Source: DASZVN01 sp035547055 (GTDB lineage: Bacteria > Pseudomonadota > Alphaproteobacteria > Rhizobiales > Methylopilaceae). Taken from it: a stretch of DNA of 49,574 bases. This document shows, in pieces, positions 16,115 to 26,928 of this stretch; the first letter of the stretch is position 1; every line of letters begins with the position of its first letter. The translations under genes were made by a program, and so were the position numbers. The stretch is from the NCBI GenBank assembly GCA_035547055.1, contig DASZVN010000195.1, positions 1 through 49,574 of the forward strand, read 5' to 3'. The notes under the pieces are model-generated. The model was not told where the DNA came from, did not search any database, and saw only the letters and a list, made by a program, of their open reading frames with translations.

Positions 16115-16831
16115 TCACCCGGCCGATGCCGTCTCGCGCTTCCGCACGGTGCGCTGCTCGATCTTCTTCTCGTAGACCGCGCCCTTGACGATGCGGTCGA
16201 CATAGATGCCGGGAGTGTGGATGCAGTTGGGGTCGAGCGCGCCCGGCTCGACGATCTCCTCGACCTCGGCGATGGTCACGTCGGCCGCGGTCGCCATCAC
16301 CGGATTGAAGTTCCGCGCCGTCATCCGGTAGATCAGGTTGCCCTCGGGGTCGGCCTTCCACGCCTTGACGATGGCGAGGTCGGCGCGGAGCCCGCGCTCC
16401 ATCACGTAATGCTCGCCGTCGAACTCGCGGACCTCCTTGCCCTCGGCGACGACGGTGCCGTAGCCGGTCCGGGTGAAGAAGGCGGGGATGCCGGCGCCGC
16501 CGGCGCGAATGCGCTCGGCCAGCGTGCCCTGCGGGTTGAGCTCGAGCTCAAGCTTGCCGGACAGGTAGAGCTCGGCGAACAGCTTGTTCTCGCCGACATA
16601 GGACGAGATCATCTTCCGGATCTGGCCGGCGTTCAGCAGCATCCACAGGCCGAAGCCGTCGGCGCCGCAATTGTTGGAGACGACGGTCAGGTCCTTGACG
16701 CCCGATTCCTTGATCGCCGAGATCAGGTTCTCGGGGTTGCCCGACAGGCCGAAGCCGCCCGACATGATGGTGATGCCGTCGCGGAGCACCCCCTCGAGCG
16801 CCGACCTGGCGTCGGGATAGATCTTGTTCAT
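16115..16831 (-). CDS. scoA: 3-oxoacid CoA-transferase subunit A
   Basis: The 238-residue alpha subunit begins MNKIYPDARSALEGVLRDGITIMSGGFGLSGNPENLI, with the glycine-rich CoA-binding motif GGFGLxGxPE. NNCGADGFGLWMLL and KMISSYVGENKLFAELYLSG are typical of the family, as is GLRADLAIVKAWKADPEGNLIYR. It forms the enzyme with the B subunit encoded 14 bp downstream, used in ketone-body or aromatic catabolism. The start ATG 16831 is preferred over the extended frame to 16927, which enters a hairpin repeat. A UbiD-family gene lies upstream on the same strand, separated by that repeat. Confidence 0.93.
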   Translation of the reverse strand: MNKIYPDARSALEGVLRDGITIMSGGFGLSGNPENLISAIKESGVKDLTVVSNNCGADGFGLWMLLNAGQIRKMISSYVGENKLFAELYLSGKLELELNPQGTLAERIRAGGAGIPAFFTRTGYGTVVAEGKEVREFDGEHYVMERGLRADLAIVKAWKADPEGNLIYRMTARNFNPVMATAADVTIAEVEEIVEPGALDPNCIHTPGIYVDRIVKGAVYEKKIEQRTVRKRETASAG

Positions 16832-16906
16832 CGGCCGCCGGCCCTCCCTGGTCTGAGAAGGCTTATGCCATCCCCGCCGCCGGTGGGGGAAGGGGCCGTC
16901 GCATCG

Positions 16907-16979
16907 TCGGATGGGCATCGGCAGCACCGATGCCCACGTCGGACGTTGCCCTGGGCAAGCTGCGCTTGCCCGCCCTACT
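16907..16979. repeat. Intergenic hairpin repeat, family A (copy 2)
   Basis: GGGCATCGG...CCGATGCCC forms the first hairpin and GGGCAAGCTGCGCTTGCCC the second, ending CGCCCTAC. It has the same plan as copies at 8711 and 37753. It lies between scoA and the UbiD-family gene. Confidence 0.75.
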
Positions 16980-18522
16980 TATTGGGCCGCATCCAGCGGC
17001 CGTCCTTGTCGCGGGCGAGGCGGCCGGCTTGGCGCTGGGCTTCCAGCTCGCGGACGACCTCGCGGCCGTCATGGCTGCCGACCGCGACCATCAGCTCCTC
17101 GAAGAACTTCGGCCCGTCGTCGAGCGCGGCCGCGAGCGAGGCGAAGCGCTTGCCCTGCCATTTCGGCACCTCGGGGATCCGGCTCTCCAGCGAATTGCCC
17201 GAGCCGAACGGCTTGGTGCAGTCGAAGCCGGCCTTGGAGCCGATCGTCGCGCCCTGGACCGAGGGGTCCATGAAGGTCCAGCGGAAGCCGCCCTGGACCA
17301 CGAGGTCGCGGTCGGCCTGGAAGCGGGTCGCGAGCGCCCAGTCCATCTGCGAGTCCGAGGTCACGTCGACGTCGGGGTCGACGACGAAGACATGCTTCAC
17401 CCCGGCCGGGCAGCCGAACATCGCGGCGATGACGTTGCGCGCCTCGCCCGGCGCGCTCTGCCGCAGCGCGATGCGGAGGTTCATGCCGCCGCCGGAGGAG
17501 GCGGTCATGTGGATCGCGACCGGGTCGCGCGCCACCGTCCTCAGCGTCGACCACACCATCGCCTCGGTGCGCACCGCATTGAGCTGCGAGGTGTCGGTGC
17601 GCTCGAGATGGTGGCCGCTGATGGTCGAGGTCTGGAAGATGGCGTCGCGGCGCCTGGTGATCGCGGTCAGGCGGAAGATCGGGTTGATCTTGACCGGGCC
17701 GTAATGGCCGAGGAACTCGCCATACGGTCCCTCCGCCTCGACATAGCCGGCGGCGTCGAAATAGCCCTCCAGGATCATCTCGGCGTCGGCCGGGACCATG
17801 AGGTCGTTGGTCACGCACTTGACCACGGCGAGCGGCGCCTCGCGGAGCGAGGAGACCATGCCGAGCTCGTCGCGCGGGAAGCGCAGCACCGAGGAGACGT
17901 GGTCGATCGGGCTCGACCCGATGACGAAGGAGACCGGCAGCTTCTCGCCCCGCGCCACGGTCGCCTTGTAGATCTCGCGAAGGTCGCTCGGCGCCTGGAG
18001 GTCGACGCCGGCCTCGCGGCGGCCGCGCAGCATCAGGCGGCGCATGCCGGAATTGTAGAAGCCGGTCGCCGGGTTCTTGGCGATGTCCATCGAGGCGGAG
18101 ATGTAGGGGCCGCCGTCGAAGCCGTGCTGGAGATGGACCGGGAGCGCCGTGAGGTCGGCGTCGTCGCCCAGCAGCACGACCTCCTGGACCGGGGCGTCGC
18201 CCTGCGCGACCTCGATGATCTCCGGCTTGTTGTCGAGCCGGCGCAGCACCTCCAGGCCAAGCTGGATCGGCTCGACCCCGAAGGCCAGCGCGATCAGCGC
18301 CCGGGTGCCGGCGACGTTGCCGACCAGCTCCTGCTTCTCCGGGCCGGCGGCCTTGAACCACACCGCCTTCGGCGTCTCGTAGAGGATCTTCGCGACCTCG
18401 CTCAGCTCGACCGGGCGGTCGACGATCACGAGCTCGCCCGCGGCCTCCGCCTGCTCCAGGAAGCGCCGCATGCTGAAGCGGTCGTAGTCGTTGGTCTGGA
18501 GGGTACGTTCGGCAAGCGACAT
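16975..18522 (-). CDS. UbiD-family prenyl-FMN-dependent decarboxylase
   Basis: The 515-residue protein shows UbiD-family blocks: FSMRRFLEQAEAAGELVIVDRPVEL, the N-S-G-M-R-R region (YNSGMRRLMLRG) near residue 158, PVSFVIGSSPIDHVSS, and AEGPYGEFLGHYGP with the catalytic acid near residue 267. These enzymes use prenylated FMN to (de)carboxylate aromatic or unsaturated acids. Because it neighbours a CoA-transferase rather than ubiquinone genes, an aromatic-acid (de)carboxylase is at least as likely as ubiquinone UbiD. No UbiX-type prenyltransferase is in the window. ATG 18522 follows a GGGAGAG ribosome-binding site; the extended frame to 18627 enters a repeat. Confidence 0.9.
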   Translation of the reverse strand: MSLAERTLQTNDYDRFSMRRFLEQAEAAGELVIVDRPVELSEVAKILYETPKAVWFKAAGPEKQELVGNVAGTRALIALAFGVEPIQLGLEVLRRLDNKPEIIEVAQGDAPVQEVVLLGDDADLTALPVHLQHGFDGGPYISASMDIAKNPATGFYNSGMRRLMLRGRREAGVDLQAPSDLREIYKATVARGEKLPVSFVIGSSPIDHVSSVLRFPRDELGMVSSLREAPLAVVKCVTNDLMVPADAEMILEGYFDAAGYVEAEGPYGEFLGHYGPVKINPIFRLTAITRRRDAIFQTSTISGHHLERTDTSQLNAVRTEAMVWSTLRTVARDPVAIHMTASSGGGMNLRIALRQSAPGEARNVIAAMFGCPAGVKHVFVVDPDVDVTSDSQMDWALATRFQADRDLVVQGGFRWTFMDPSVQGATIGSKAGFDCTKPFGSGNSLESRIPEVPKWQGKRFASLAAALDDGPKFFEELMVAVGSHDGREVVRELEAQRQAGRLARDKDGRWMRPNK

Positions 18523-18600
18523 CGGCGTTCTCTCCCGGCTGAGCGGGCGCATCCTATACACCTCCGTCGCGGGCGGCGAGAGATCGGCGATGTTGGAGCG

Positions 18601-18728
18601 TGGCACCCCCTCCACCATGCTTTGCATGGTCCCCTCCCCCGCTCATGCGGGGGAGGATCAGGCGCCGGGCCGCAGACGATCCTCCCCCGTGAACGGGGGA
18701 GGTGGCGAGCGCAGCGAGCCGAAGGGGC
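18601..18728. repeat. Intergenic inverted-repeat cluster
   Basis: Three hairpins occur in series: ACCATGC-TTT-GCATGGT, CCTCCCCCGC-TCAT-GCGGGGGAGG at 18633-18656, and CCTCCCCCGT-GA-ACGGGGGAGG at 18681-18702. GGCGAGCGCAGCGAGCC follows. This GGGGAGG-type element is typical of dispersed repeats in rhizobial genomes. It separates the UbiD-family gene from zapE. Confidence 0.75.
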
Positions 18729-18739
18729 CCGTTCCCGGA

Positions 18740-20035
18740 CTAGGTCTCGGCCAGGCCTTCGACCGAGGCGCCCGTGGGGGCGGCGCCGCGGCCGTGGGGC
18801 AGCGCGCGCCATCCTTCCGAGCGCATCTCGATCAGGCGTGAGGCGGTGCGCGCGAACTCGTCGGCATGCTCGCCGCCGCCGGGAAACAAATCCTCGGGCT
18901 CGGCCGCGGCGGAGGCGATCAGCTTCACCCGGTGGTCGTAGAGCGTGTCGATCAGGACGATGAAGCGGCGGCGGACGTTGCGCTGCTCGGGCGGCAGCAC
19001 CGGCACGCCGTCGATCAGGAGCGTGTGATAGCGCTCGGCCAGCGCCAGGTAGTCGGCCGGGCCGAGCGGCGCTTCGCACAGCGCGGCGAAGGAGAAACGG
19101 GCGACGCCGTCGGCGGCGCACGGCACGACGACGCGCCGGCCGAGCACCTCGACCGCGTCGGGATGGCCGGCTTCCCCGGTGAGGCGGCGGAAGGCGGTGT
19201 CGAGCGCAGCCGCCGCCTGCGGACCGGGTGGGACGTACCAGCTCGCGAGCCCGGCCAGCTTCTCCAGGCGGAAATCGGTCCGGGCGCGAAGCTCGATGAC
19301 GTCGAGCCGCTCCTCGATCATCGTGATGAACGGCTCGAACAGCGCGCGGTTGAGGCCGCCGCGGTAGAGCTCCTGCGGCGACTGGTTGGAGGTCGCCGCG
19401 ACCACGACGCCATGGGCGAAGAGCTGCTCGAACAGCCGGCCGAGGATCATCGCGTCGGCGATGTCGACGACCTGGAGCTCGTCGAGCGCGAGGAAGCGCG
19501 CCTCGGCGGCGAGCGCCGCCGCGATCGGGGGAATCGGATCGGCCTCGTCGGTGGTGCCGGCCTTCAGGGCCTCGCGGTGGCGATGGATGCGGCCGTGCAC
19601 GTCGGCCATGAAGGCATGGAAATGGACGCGGCGCTTGTCGTCGCCGGCAACTGCGGCGAACAGGAGGTCGAGCAGCATCGTCTTGCCGCGGCCGACCGGG
19701 CCGAAGATGTAGACGCCTTTCGGCGCCTCCGGCCGGGTGCGGAAGAAGAGGCGGCCGAGAGCCGAGGTCACGGGTGCGTGAGGCGCCGCGCTCGCCAGCG
19801 CCGCGACCAATGCGTCGAGCCGCCGCACCACCGCTTCCTGGGCCGGGTCCGCCTCGATCGCGCCGGCGCCGGCGAGCGCGGCGTAGCGCGCCGCGACGCC
19901 GCCGGCGTCTGCCGCCGGGCCCAAGGAATTGCCGTCTCCTGGCACGCTGCCCCCAAAGCTGGACGCCGCGGTCCCACCGCTGCCGTCAGGCCGGATTCGC
20001 GTCGCCGACCTAACAGGGCCGCGAGTCCGGCGCAA
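18740..20035 (-). CDS. zapE: Cell division protein ZapE (AFG1-like ATPase)
   Basis: The 431-residue frame contains an AFG1/ZapE P-loop ATPase: GVYIFGPVGRGKTMLLDLLF (Walker A) near residue 110, FLALDELQVVDIADAMILGRLF (Walker B), GVVVAATSNQSPQELYRGGLNR (sensor) and IDTLYDHRVKL. ZapE associates with the Z-ring and is needed under low oxygen or stress. The beginning is uncertain: the frame opens with a TTG at 20035, and the first 45 residues are low-complexity. GTG 19945, with GGGGG upstream, gives 401 residues starting just before the conserved RYAALAGAGAIEADPAQ. Membership is firm. Confidence 0.92.
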   Translation of the reverse strand: MRRTRGPVRSATRIRPDGSGGTAASSFGGSVPGDGNSLGPAADAGGVAARYAALAGAGAIEADPAQEAVVRRLDALVAALASAAPHAPVTSALGRLFFRTRPEAPKGVYIFGPVGRGKTMLLDLLFAAVAGDDKRRVHFHAFMADVHGRIHRHREALKAGTTDEADPIPPIAAALAAEARFLALDELQVVDIADAMILGRLFEQLFAHGVVVAATSNQSPQELYRGGLNRALFEPFITMIEERLDVIELRARTDFRLEKLAGLASWYVPPGPQAAAALDTAFRRLTGEAGHPDAVEVLGRRVVVPCAADGVARFSFAALCEAPLGPADYLALAERYHTLLIDGVPVLPPEQRNVRRRFIVLIDTLYDHRVKLIASAAAEPEDLFPGGGEHADEFARTASRLIEMRSEGWRALPHGRGAAPTGASVEGLAET

Positions 20036-20234
20036 ACCGATGAACGACTATGACCCGATTGTGGATTCGGAACCCCGCTGAGCGGGATGCGGCATTGCAC
20101 CAGACGCCATGGTGCGGCGCGGGAGGGCGAATATATGCAGCCAGCCACCGCGGCAAGCCAACGGGCGACGGGAGGATCAACCGGAGGAAGCCCGGCCCGC
20201 GATGTGGCCGTCAATCGAGAGTGAGAGATTTACG

Positions 20235-20507
20235 ATGCGTATGATCCACGGACTTCTTCTGGGCGGCGCGCTGGCGCTCGCCGCCGGCGCGGTGCAGGCC
20301 GAAGCGTCACCGCTGGCCAACACCGTCCCGCAGTCGGCCTACAGCTCGCTGCAGGTGGAGACCCCGTACGGCCTCGAGGGCTACAACCCGGACGGCTATC
20401 AGCTCCGCGTGAACGAGTACGAGCAGGCTCCGGCGGCCTTCCGCGGCGGCATCGCCGTGCATCCGCTGCGGAGCGGCTCCGCCGGCTGGCTCAACCAGGT
20501 CGACTGA
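20235..20507 (+). CDS. Small exported protein of unknown function
   Basis: The 90-residue product has a signal peptide (MRMIHGLLLGGALALAAGAVQAEA) and a mature part of about 65 residues with no Cys, rich in Tyr, Pro and Gly (YGLEGYNPDGYQLRVNEYEQAPAAF). I do not recognise a family. ATG 20235 was chosen because it opens the signal peptide; GTGAGAG lies upstream. The reading frame is open upstream to 20109, but that part lacks secretion features. A very strong terminator follows, which also faces the end of the opposing gene. Confidence 0.65.
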   Translation: MRMIHGLLLGGALALAAGAVQAEASPLANTVPQSAYSSLQVETPYGLEGYNPDGYQLRVNEYEQAPAAFRGGIAVHPLRSGSAGWLNQVD

Positions 20508-20542
20508 CGCCATCGGTCCACGCCGCAGCGACTGCGGCTCTC

Positions 20543-20577
20543 AAGGGCGGCCGGTTTCGCACCGGCCGCCCTTTTCA
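20543..20577. terminator. Bidirectional rho-independent terminator
   Basis: A perfect 13-bp stem AAGGGCGGCCGGT/ACCGGCCGCCCTT with loop TTCGC is followed on the plus strand by TTTCATTA. It lies between two convergent small genes and may serve both. Confidence 0.85.
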
Positions 20578-20585
20578 TTACGGGG

Positions 20586-20864
20586 TCAGCGGCAGACCCG
20601 GACCAGCCGGCGCTCCCAATGGTAGCCGACCCGCACGGTGCGCCAGGCGCGCCAGCAGCGATGGTAATAGGGCGCCCCGATCACCACCCGCGGCCCGTAG
20701 TAATAGGGACGGTAATAGGGGTGGTAATAGTGGTGATAGTAGTAGGGACGGTAGTAATGGTGGTGGTACCACTGCGCCGCCGCCGGTGTTGCGGTGGCGG
20801 CAGCGGCCACGGTGCCGAGCGCAGCCACGCCCAGAAGGCCGCCTAGGATCTTGCGCATTGTCAT
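20586..20864 (-). CDS. Exported Tyr/His-rich repeat protein
   Basis: The 92-residue protein has a signal peptide (MTMRKILGGLLGVAALGTVAAAATATPAAAQ). A low-complexity mature region follows, made almost wholly of Tyr, His, Pro and Arg (WYHHHYYRPYYYHHYYHPYY). The end is more regular (VVIGAPYYHRCWRAWRTVRVGYHWERRLVRVC) and has two Cys. The last part resembles the short basic tail of small exported proteins common in Bradyrhizobium-like genomes. The clustered His/Tyr could bind metal, but nothing shows this. ATG 20864 follows GGCAGGAG. Coding is supported by the signal peptide and conserved third-base variation in the repeat. Confidence 0.7.
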   Translation of the reverse strand: MTMRKILGGLLGVAALGTVAAAATATPAAAQWYHHHYYRPYYYHHYYHPYYRPYYYGPRVVIGAPYYHRCWRAWRTVRVGYHWERRLVRVCR

Positions 20865-20979
20865 CCGCGTCGCTCCTGCCGTTTCCCGCAGGACCAACCT
20901 CCCACGGCGGCGCGCGGTTTCATGGCAAGGCGAAGCCAGCCCCCGGGCAGACCCGCGCGAAAACGCGCAGACCCGCGCT

Positions 20980-21267
20980 TCAGCGTGCAATCAGTCGACG
21001 GCGACGAATGGCGTTCAGCCGGCGGCGACGCCAGCGCATCCCCTTCAGGGGCGGCCCGGCGACGATCGGCGCCGTGGCGAAACGGCACAGTGCGGCGGCG
21101 CCGGCGCTCACCACCAGGGCAAGGGCCGCGGCACCCCACAGCGGCGCCAGCACCCAGAGCCACGACCAGTCGAGCGCCCCGGCCAGCTTGGCGGCGCCGA
21201 GCACGATCACCAGCGCGAGGGCAGTGAGATATTCCCACTTGAAGATCGTGTTGCCGCGGCTGTCCAT
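20980..21267 (-). CDS. Small membrane protein, two predicted helices
   Basis: The 95-residue product has two hydrophobic stretches, YLTALALVIVLGAAKLAG (about 13-30) and WLWVLAPLWGAAALALVVSAGAAALC (about 36-61). A strongly basic tail (MRWRRRRLNAIRRRRLIAR) fits a cytoplasmic end. The N-terminus MDSRGNTIFKWEY is polar. No family recognised. It is transcribed from the minus strand, divergent from no gene and upstream of the Tyr/His-rich gene by 115 bp. Coding call is moderate because of the GC-rich setting. Confidence 0.6.
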   Translation of the reverse strand: MDSRGNTIFKWEYLTALALVIVLGAAKLAGALDWSWLWVLAPLWGAAALALVVSAGAAALCRFATAPIVAGPPLKGMRWRRRRLNAIRRRRLIAR

Positions 21268-21387
21268 GATTTCTCAACGCCTAACCGACCGAGCGGATCC
21301 GTAGGGAGCGTATGTGGCGAGGGCCCGCATCGATGCAAGGCGGCGGAAAGTCGCTACCAGGACAGGTGGCTATACACGCAATAGATT

Positions 21388-21424
21388 AACGGATGGGCCT
21401 CGGGAGGACCGCGGCCCATCCGTT
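21388..21424 (-). terminator. Hairpin downstream of clpB
   Basis: A perfect 12-bp stem (AACGGATGGGCC/GGCCCATCCGTT) with a 13-base loop sits 10 bp after the clpB stop on the minus strand. It is followed by TAATCTATT, a weak U tract, and is probably the clpB terminator. Confidence 0.6.
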
Positions 21425-21434
21425 CGGTGGACGG

Positions 21435-24026
<2,592 letters not shown>

Positions 24027-24205
24027 TCCCTCGTCTCCTCTCGGCCGCCCGCCCTCAAGGCGCGGACGCGGCAATCGGTTGCGGCGACACAAGGCCCGCC
24101 GCGGCCGCCCCTGATGAGGCGGCGGCCTGGAGAGAAGATGGTGTTGCCCATCGGCAACAAAAGGGGTGGCGGCGGGATTTTGCCGCCCGGCCTCGTGCCG
24201 AGTTC

Positions 24206-24316
24206 GTAAGGTGGGCAACGTATCGCGTTGCCCACCGATATGGCCCGCCGCGTGGGTCGCTGAGCGCGCAAGTCGGGCGCTGCACATGGGCATCGGCAAG
24301 CCGATGCTCACCTTGC
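24206..24316. repeat. Intergenic hairpin repeats, related to family A
   Basis: GTGGGCAACG-TATCG-CGTTGCCCAC is a 10-bp-arm hairpin at 24209-24235. After about 55 bp, GGGCATCGGCAAGCCGATGCTCACC repeats the first half of family A. The stretch lies between the TerB-like gene and clpB and looks like a rearranged copy. Confidence 0.55.
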
Positions 24317-24319
24317 GAG

Positions 24320-24772
24320 CTACCCCTGCGCGGCGACCCGCTGCTTGAGGGCGATGCGGTCGGTGGTCGAGATGCCGAGGAGCTCCGAGACTCGCCAGAC
24401 GATGTTGTCCTCGAGCTCGGTGACCCGGCCGTCGGCAAAGACCATCTTCCACATCATCTCGATCAGGCGGAGCCGTTCGGTCCGGTCGAGATGGTCCTTC
24501 AGAATGCTGGTGAAGCCATAGAGGTCGATGGCCTCCTCGTCGCGCTCGCGGCCCTCGGCGGCAAGCTCGTCGGCATCGGCGTCCGACAGGCCGAAGCGCT
24601 CGCGCAGCAGCCGGTGCAGCGCGATCTTCTCCTCGGGCGCGACGACGCCGTCCGCCTCCATCAGGTGGACCAGGAGCGCCGCCGCGGCGACACGGTGGTC
24701 GTCCTCGGCGAAGGCCGGCCGCTCATCGGCCACGGCGAGATCGGCGACGAATTGGCGAATGCGATCGAGCAT
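24320..24772 (-). CDS. TerB-family protein (DUF533-like helical)
   Basis: The 150-residue all-helical protein contains the TerB pattern twice: AALLVHLMEADGVVAPEEKIALHRLLRERFGLS and MMWKMVFADGRVTELEDNIVWRVSELLGIS, each an acidic D-G-x-V/E loop suited to binding a metal ion. Single-domain TerB proteins are common chromosomal genes in this order and are not by themselves evidence of tellurite resistance. Start ATG 24772 (MLDRIRQFVADL) was chosen because the frame upstream runs into tRNA-Thr. It is located between tRNA-Thr and clpB. Function unknown. Confidence 0.8.
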   Translation of the reverse strand: MLDRIRQFVADLAVADERPAFAEDDHRVAAAALLVHLMEADGVVAPEEKIALHRLLRERFGLSDADADELAAEGRERDEEAIDLYGFTSILKDHLDRTERLRLIEMMWKMVFADGRVTELEDNIVWRVSELLGISTTDRIALKQRVAAQG

Positions 24773-24803
24773 CGGCTGAGGCGGCGGGGCTGGCGGCGGA
24801 AAA

Positions 24804-24879
24804 TGGTGCCGCAAGAGAGATTCGAACTCCCGACCCACGCATTACGAATGCGTTGCTCTACCAGCTGAGCTATTGCGGC
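24804..24879 (-). tRNA. tRNA-Thr (anticodon CGT)
   Basis: The minus strand folds into a full cloverleaf: acceptor GCCGCAA/TTGCGGC, D arm with AGCTCAGCTGGTAGAGC, anticodon stem ACGCA/TGCGT with loop TTCGTAA, and T arm GGGAGTTCGAATCTC. CCA is encoded. The anticodon CGT reads the Thr codon ACG. Confidence 0.97.
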
Positions 24880-24942
24880 GCCTCGCGGGTGGTAGGCCAA
24901 AGCCCCGGTGTTGGCAAGGCATGGCTCGAAAGCGCAAGCGCT

Positions 24943-24974
24943 CGTCATGGCCGGGACAAGCCCGGCCATGACCG
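24943..24974. repeat. Intergenic repeat, family R (half copy)
   Basis: Only the first hairpin is present: GTCATGGCCGGG-ACAAG-CCCGGCCATGAC. It lies between tRNA-Thr(CGT) and livH. Confidence 0.75.
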
Positions 24975-25046
24975 CGGGTGAGGCAACGGTACCGTTTGAG
25001 CGTGAACCTTTTGCCCTTTCGGCACCGGCCGCGCTAAACCGGCGCC

Positions 25047-25913
25047 ATGCTCTTCGTTCTCGAGCAATCCCTGAACTCGCTCGAACTCGGCGTCATGCTG
25101 TTCCTGATCGCGGCCGGGCTGACGCTCGTGTTCGGGATCATGAACCTCATCAACCTCGCCCACGGCTCGTTCTACATGATCGGGGCGTATGTCGGGGCGA
25201 CGGTGATGATGGCGACCCACGCCTTCATCCTCGCGCTCCTCGCCGGGATGGCCGCGACCGGCATCGTCGGCCTCCTTGCCGAGACCTCGCTGCTGCGCAC
25301 CCTCTACGCGCGCGACCCGCTCGACCAGGTGCTCGTCACCTTCGGCCTGATCCTGTTCTTCAACGAGACGACGCGGATCATCTGGGGCTCGGTGCCGCTG
25401 CCGATGGACCAGCCGGCGGATCTCACCGGCCACGTCCAGATCGTGCCGGGCTTCACCTATCCGAGCTATCGGCTCGTCATCATCGGCGTCGGCGTGCTGG
25501 TCGCGGTCGCGCTTTATTTCCTGATCGGGCGGACCCGGATCGGGATGCAGATCCGCGCCGGCGCGAGCGACCGGACGATGGCCGGCGCGCTCGGCCTCGA
25601 CATCCGCCGGCTCTATACCCGCGTCTTCGCCGTCGGCGCGGCGCTGGCCGCGCTCGCGGGCGTGATGGCGGCGCCGCTCCTCGCGGTGCAGGTCGGGATG
25701 GGGGATTCGGTCTTCATCCAGAGCCTCGTCTGCATCGTCATCGGCGGCATCGGCTCGGTCCGCGGCGCCTTCATCGGCGCCATCATCACCGGCTTCGTCG
25801 AGACCTTCAGCCAGTCGCTCCTGCCGGCGACGCTCGCCGAGATGGCGATCTACGTGGTGATGGCGGCGATCCTCTATCTCAGGCCGCAGGGCCTGTTCGC
25901 GACCCGTGGCTGA
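25047..25913 (+). CDS. livH: Branched-chain amino acid ABC permease LivH
   Basis: The 288-residue inner-membrane protein has about eight hydrophobic helices and the family blocks SLELGVMLFLIAAGLTLVFGIMNLINLAHGSFYMIGAY and TRIGMQIRAGASDRTMAGALGLDI, the latter being the cytoplasmic coupling loop contacted by the ATPase. IVIGGIGSVRGAFIGAIITG is the final family signature. With LivM it forms the membrane pore of a hydrophobic amino acid or amide importer. It heads livHMGF; livM overlaps its stop by 8 bp. No periplasmic binding protein gene is nearby. Confidence 0.93.
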   Translation: MLFVLEQSLNSLELGVMLFLIAAGLTLVFGIMNLINLAHGSFYMIGAYVGATVMMATHAFILALLAGMAATGIVGLLAETSLLRTLYARDPLDQVLVTFGLILFFNETTRIIWGSVPLPMDQPADLTGHVQIVPGFTYPSYRLVIIGVGVLVAVALYFLIGRTRIGMQIRAGASDRTMAGALGLDIRRLYTRVFAVGAALAALAGVMAAPLLAVQVGMGDSVFIQSLVCIVIGGIGSVRGAFIGAIITGFVETFSQSLLPATLAEMAIYVVMAAILYLRPQGLFATRG

Positions 25914-26928
25914 GCTCGCCACCTCGGCGGAGGACGCCGCCGCGGCGCCGCGGCCGGCCTCGCCTTGGCCGCGGCGGCTCGCGATCCTCGCGATCTTCGC
26001 CGTGCTCGCGGCGGTGCCGCCGGTCGCCGCCTGGCTGGCGCAGCCGTTCTACGTCCGCCTCGCCATGCAGATCATGATCTTCGGCATGGCGGCGATCAGC
26101 CTCGACCTCATCCTCGGCTATGGCGGCCTCGTCAGCCTCGGCCACGCCTCCTATCTCGGGGTGGCGGCCTACGTGGTCGGCATCCTCGCCTATCACGTCG
26201 ACAACGGCGGGCTCCTCTTCGGCGTCATCCCCGGCACCGACAACGCCTTCATCGCGTGGCCCACGGCGCTCCTGGTCTGCGCCGCGGCGGCGCTGTTCAT
26301 CGGCGCGGTGTCGCTCCGCACCAGCGGCGCCTACTTCATCATGATCACGCTGGCCTTCGCCCAGATGATCTTCTTCTTCTTCGATTCGCTGCCGACCTAT
26401 GGCGGCGAGTACGGCCTGCAGATCTCCGACCTGTCGTGGCCGATGAACGCGATCGGCGCGACGGGCTTCTACTATTTCGTCCTCGCCTCCCTCATCGTCG
26501 TCGCCTTCCTCGTCCAGCGGATCGTCGGCTCGCGCTTCGGCATGGTCATCCGCGGCGCGCGGCAGAACAACCAGCGCCTCCAGGCGATGGGCTTTCCGAC
26601 CTTCCGCTACCGCCTCGCCGCCTTCGTCATCGCGGGGGTGATCGCGGGCTATGCCGGCATCCTCCTCGCCGAGTACCAGCTCTTCATCGACCCGACGGCG
26701 ATGGCCTGGGTGCGCTCGGCCGAGCTGATCGTGATGGTCGCGGTCGGCGGCGCCGGCACGATCTACGGCTCGATCGTCGGCGCGGCGATCTTCGTGCTGC
26801 TCAAGCTCGTCGTCGGCAGCTATACCGTGCACTGGGAGCTGATCTTCGGCCCGTTCTTCATCGCGGTGGTGCTCGGGCTCCGCCGCGGCTTCTTCTCGCT
26901 GGCCTTCGGGAGCGACCGCGATGGCTGA
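25906..26928 (+). CDS. livM: Branched-chain amino acid ABC permease LivM
   Basis: The 340-residue permease carries MQIMIFGMAAISLDLILGYGGLVSLGHASYLGVAAY, the LivM signature, and the coupling loop SRFGMVIRGARQNNQRLQAMGFP. VRSAELIVMVAVGGAGTIYGSIVGAAIFVLL is the conserved C-terminal block. The start is GTG 25906, overlapping the livH stop by 8 bp (GTGGCTGA), which implies translational coupling; its own stop overlaps livG by the same 8-bp pattern. It forms the second half of the transport channel. Confidence 0.93.
   Translation: MAELATSAEDAAAAPRPASPWPRRLAILAIFAVLAAVPPVAAWLAQPFYVRLAMQIMIFGMAAISLDLILGYGGLVSLGHASYLGVAAYVVGILAYHVDNGGLLFGVIPGTDNAFIAWPTALLVCAAAALFIGAVSLRTSGAYFIMITLAFAQMIFFFFDSLPTYGGEYGLQISDLSWPMNAIGATGFYYFVLASLIVVAFLVQRIVGSRFGMVIRGARQNNQRLQAMGFPTFRYRLAAFVIAGVIAGYAGILLAEYQLFIDPTAMAWVRSAELIVMVAVGGAGTIYGSIVGAAIFVLLKLVVGSYTVHWELIFGPFFIAVVLGLRRGFFSLAFGSDRDG

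Noticed and set aside
16930..18963. Long plus-strand frame opposite the UbiD-family gene
   Set aside because: Composition is that of a shadow frame, and the minus-strand gene has clear family motifs over the same DNA.
24027..24205. Sigma-32 promoter for clpB
   Set aside because: A CTTGAG-like word occurs near 24050 on the minus strand but no fitting -10 at the right distance upstream of the start codon.
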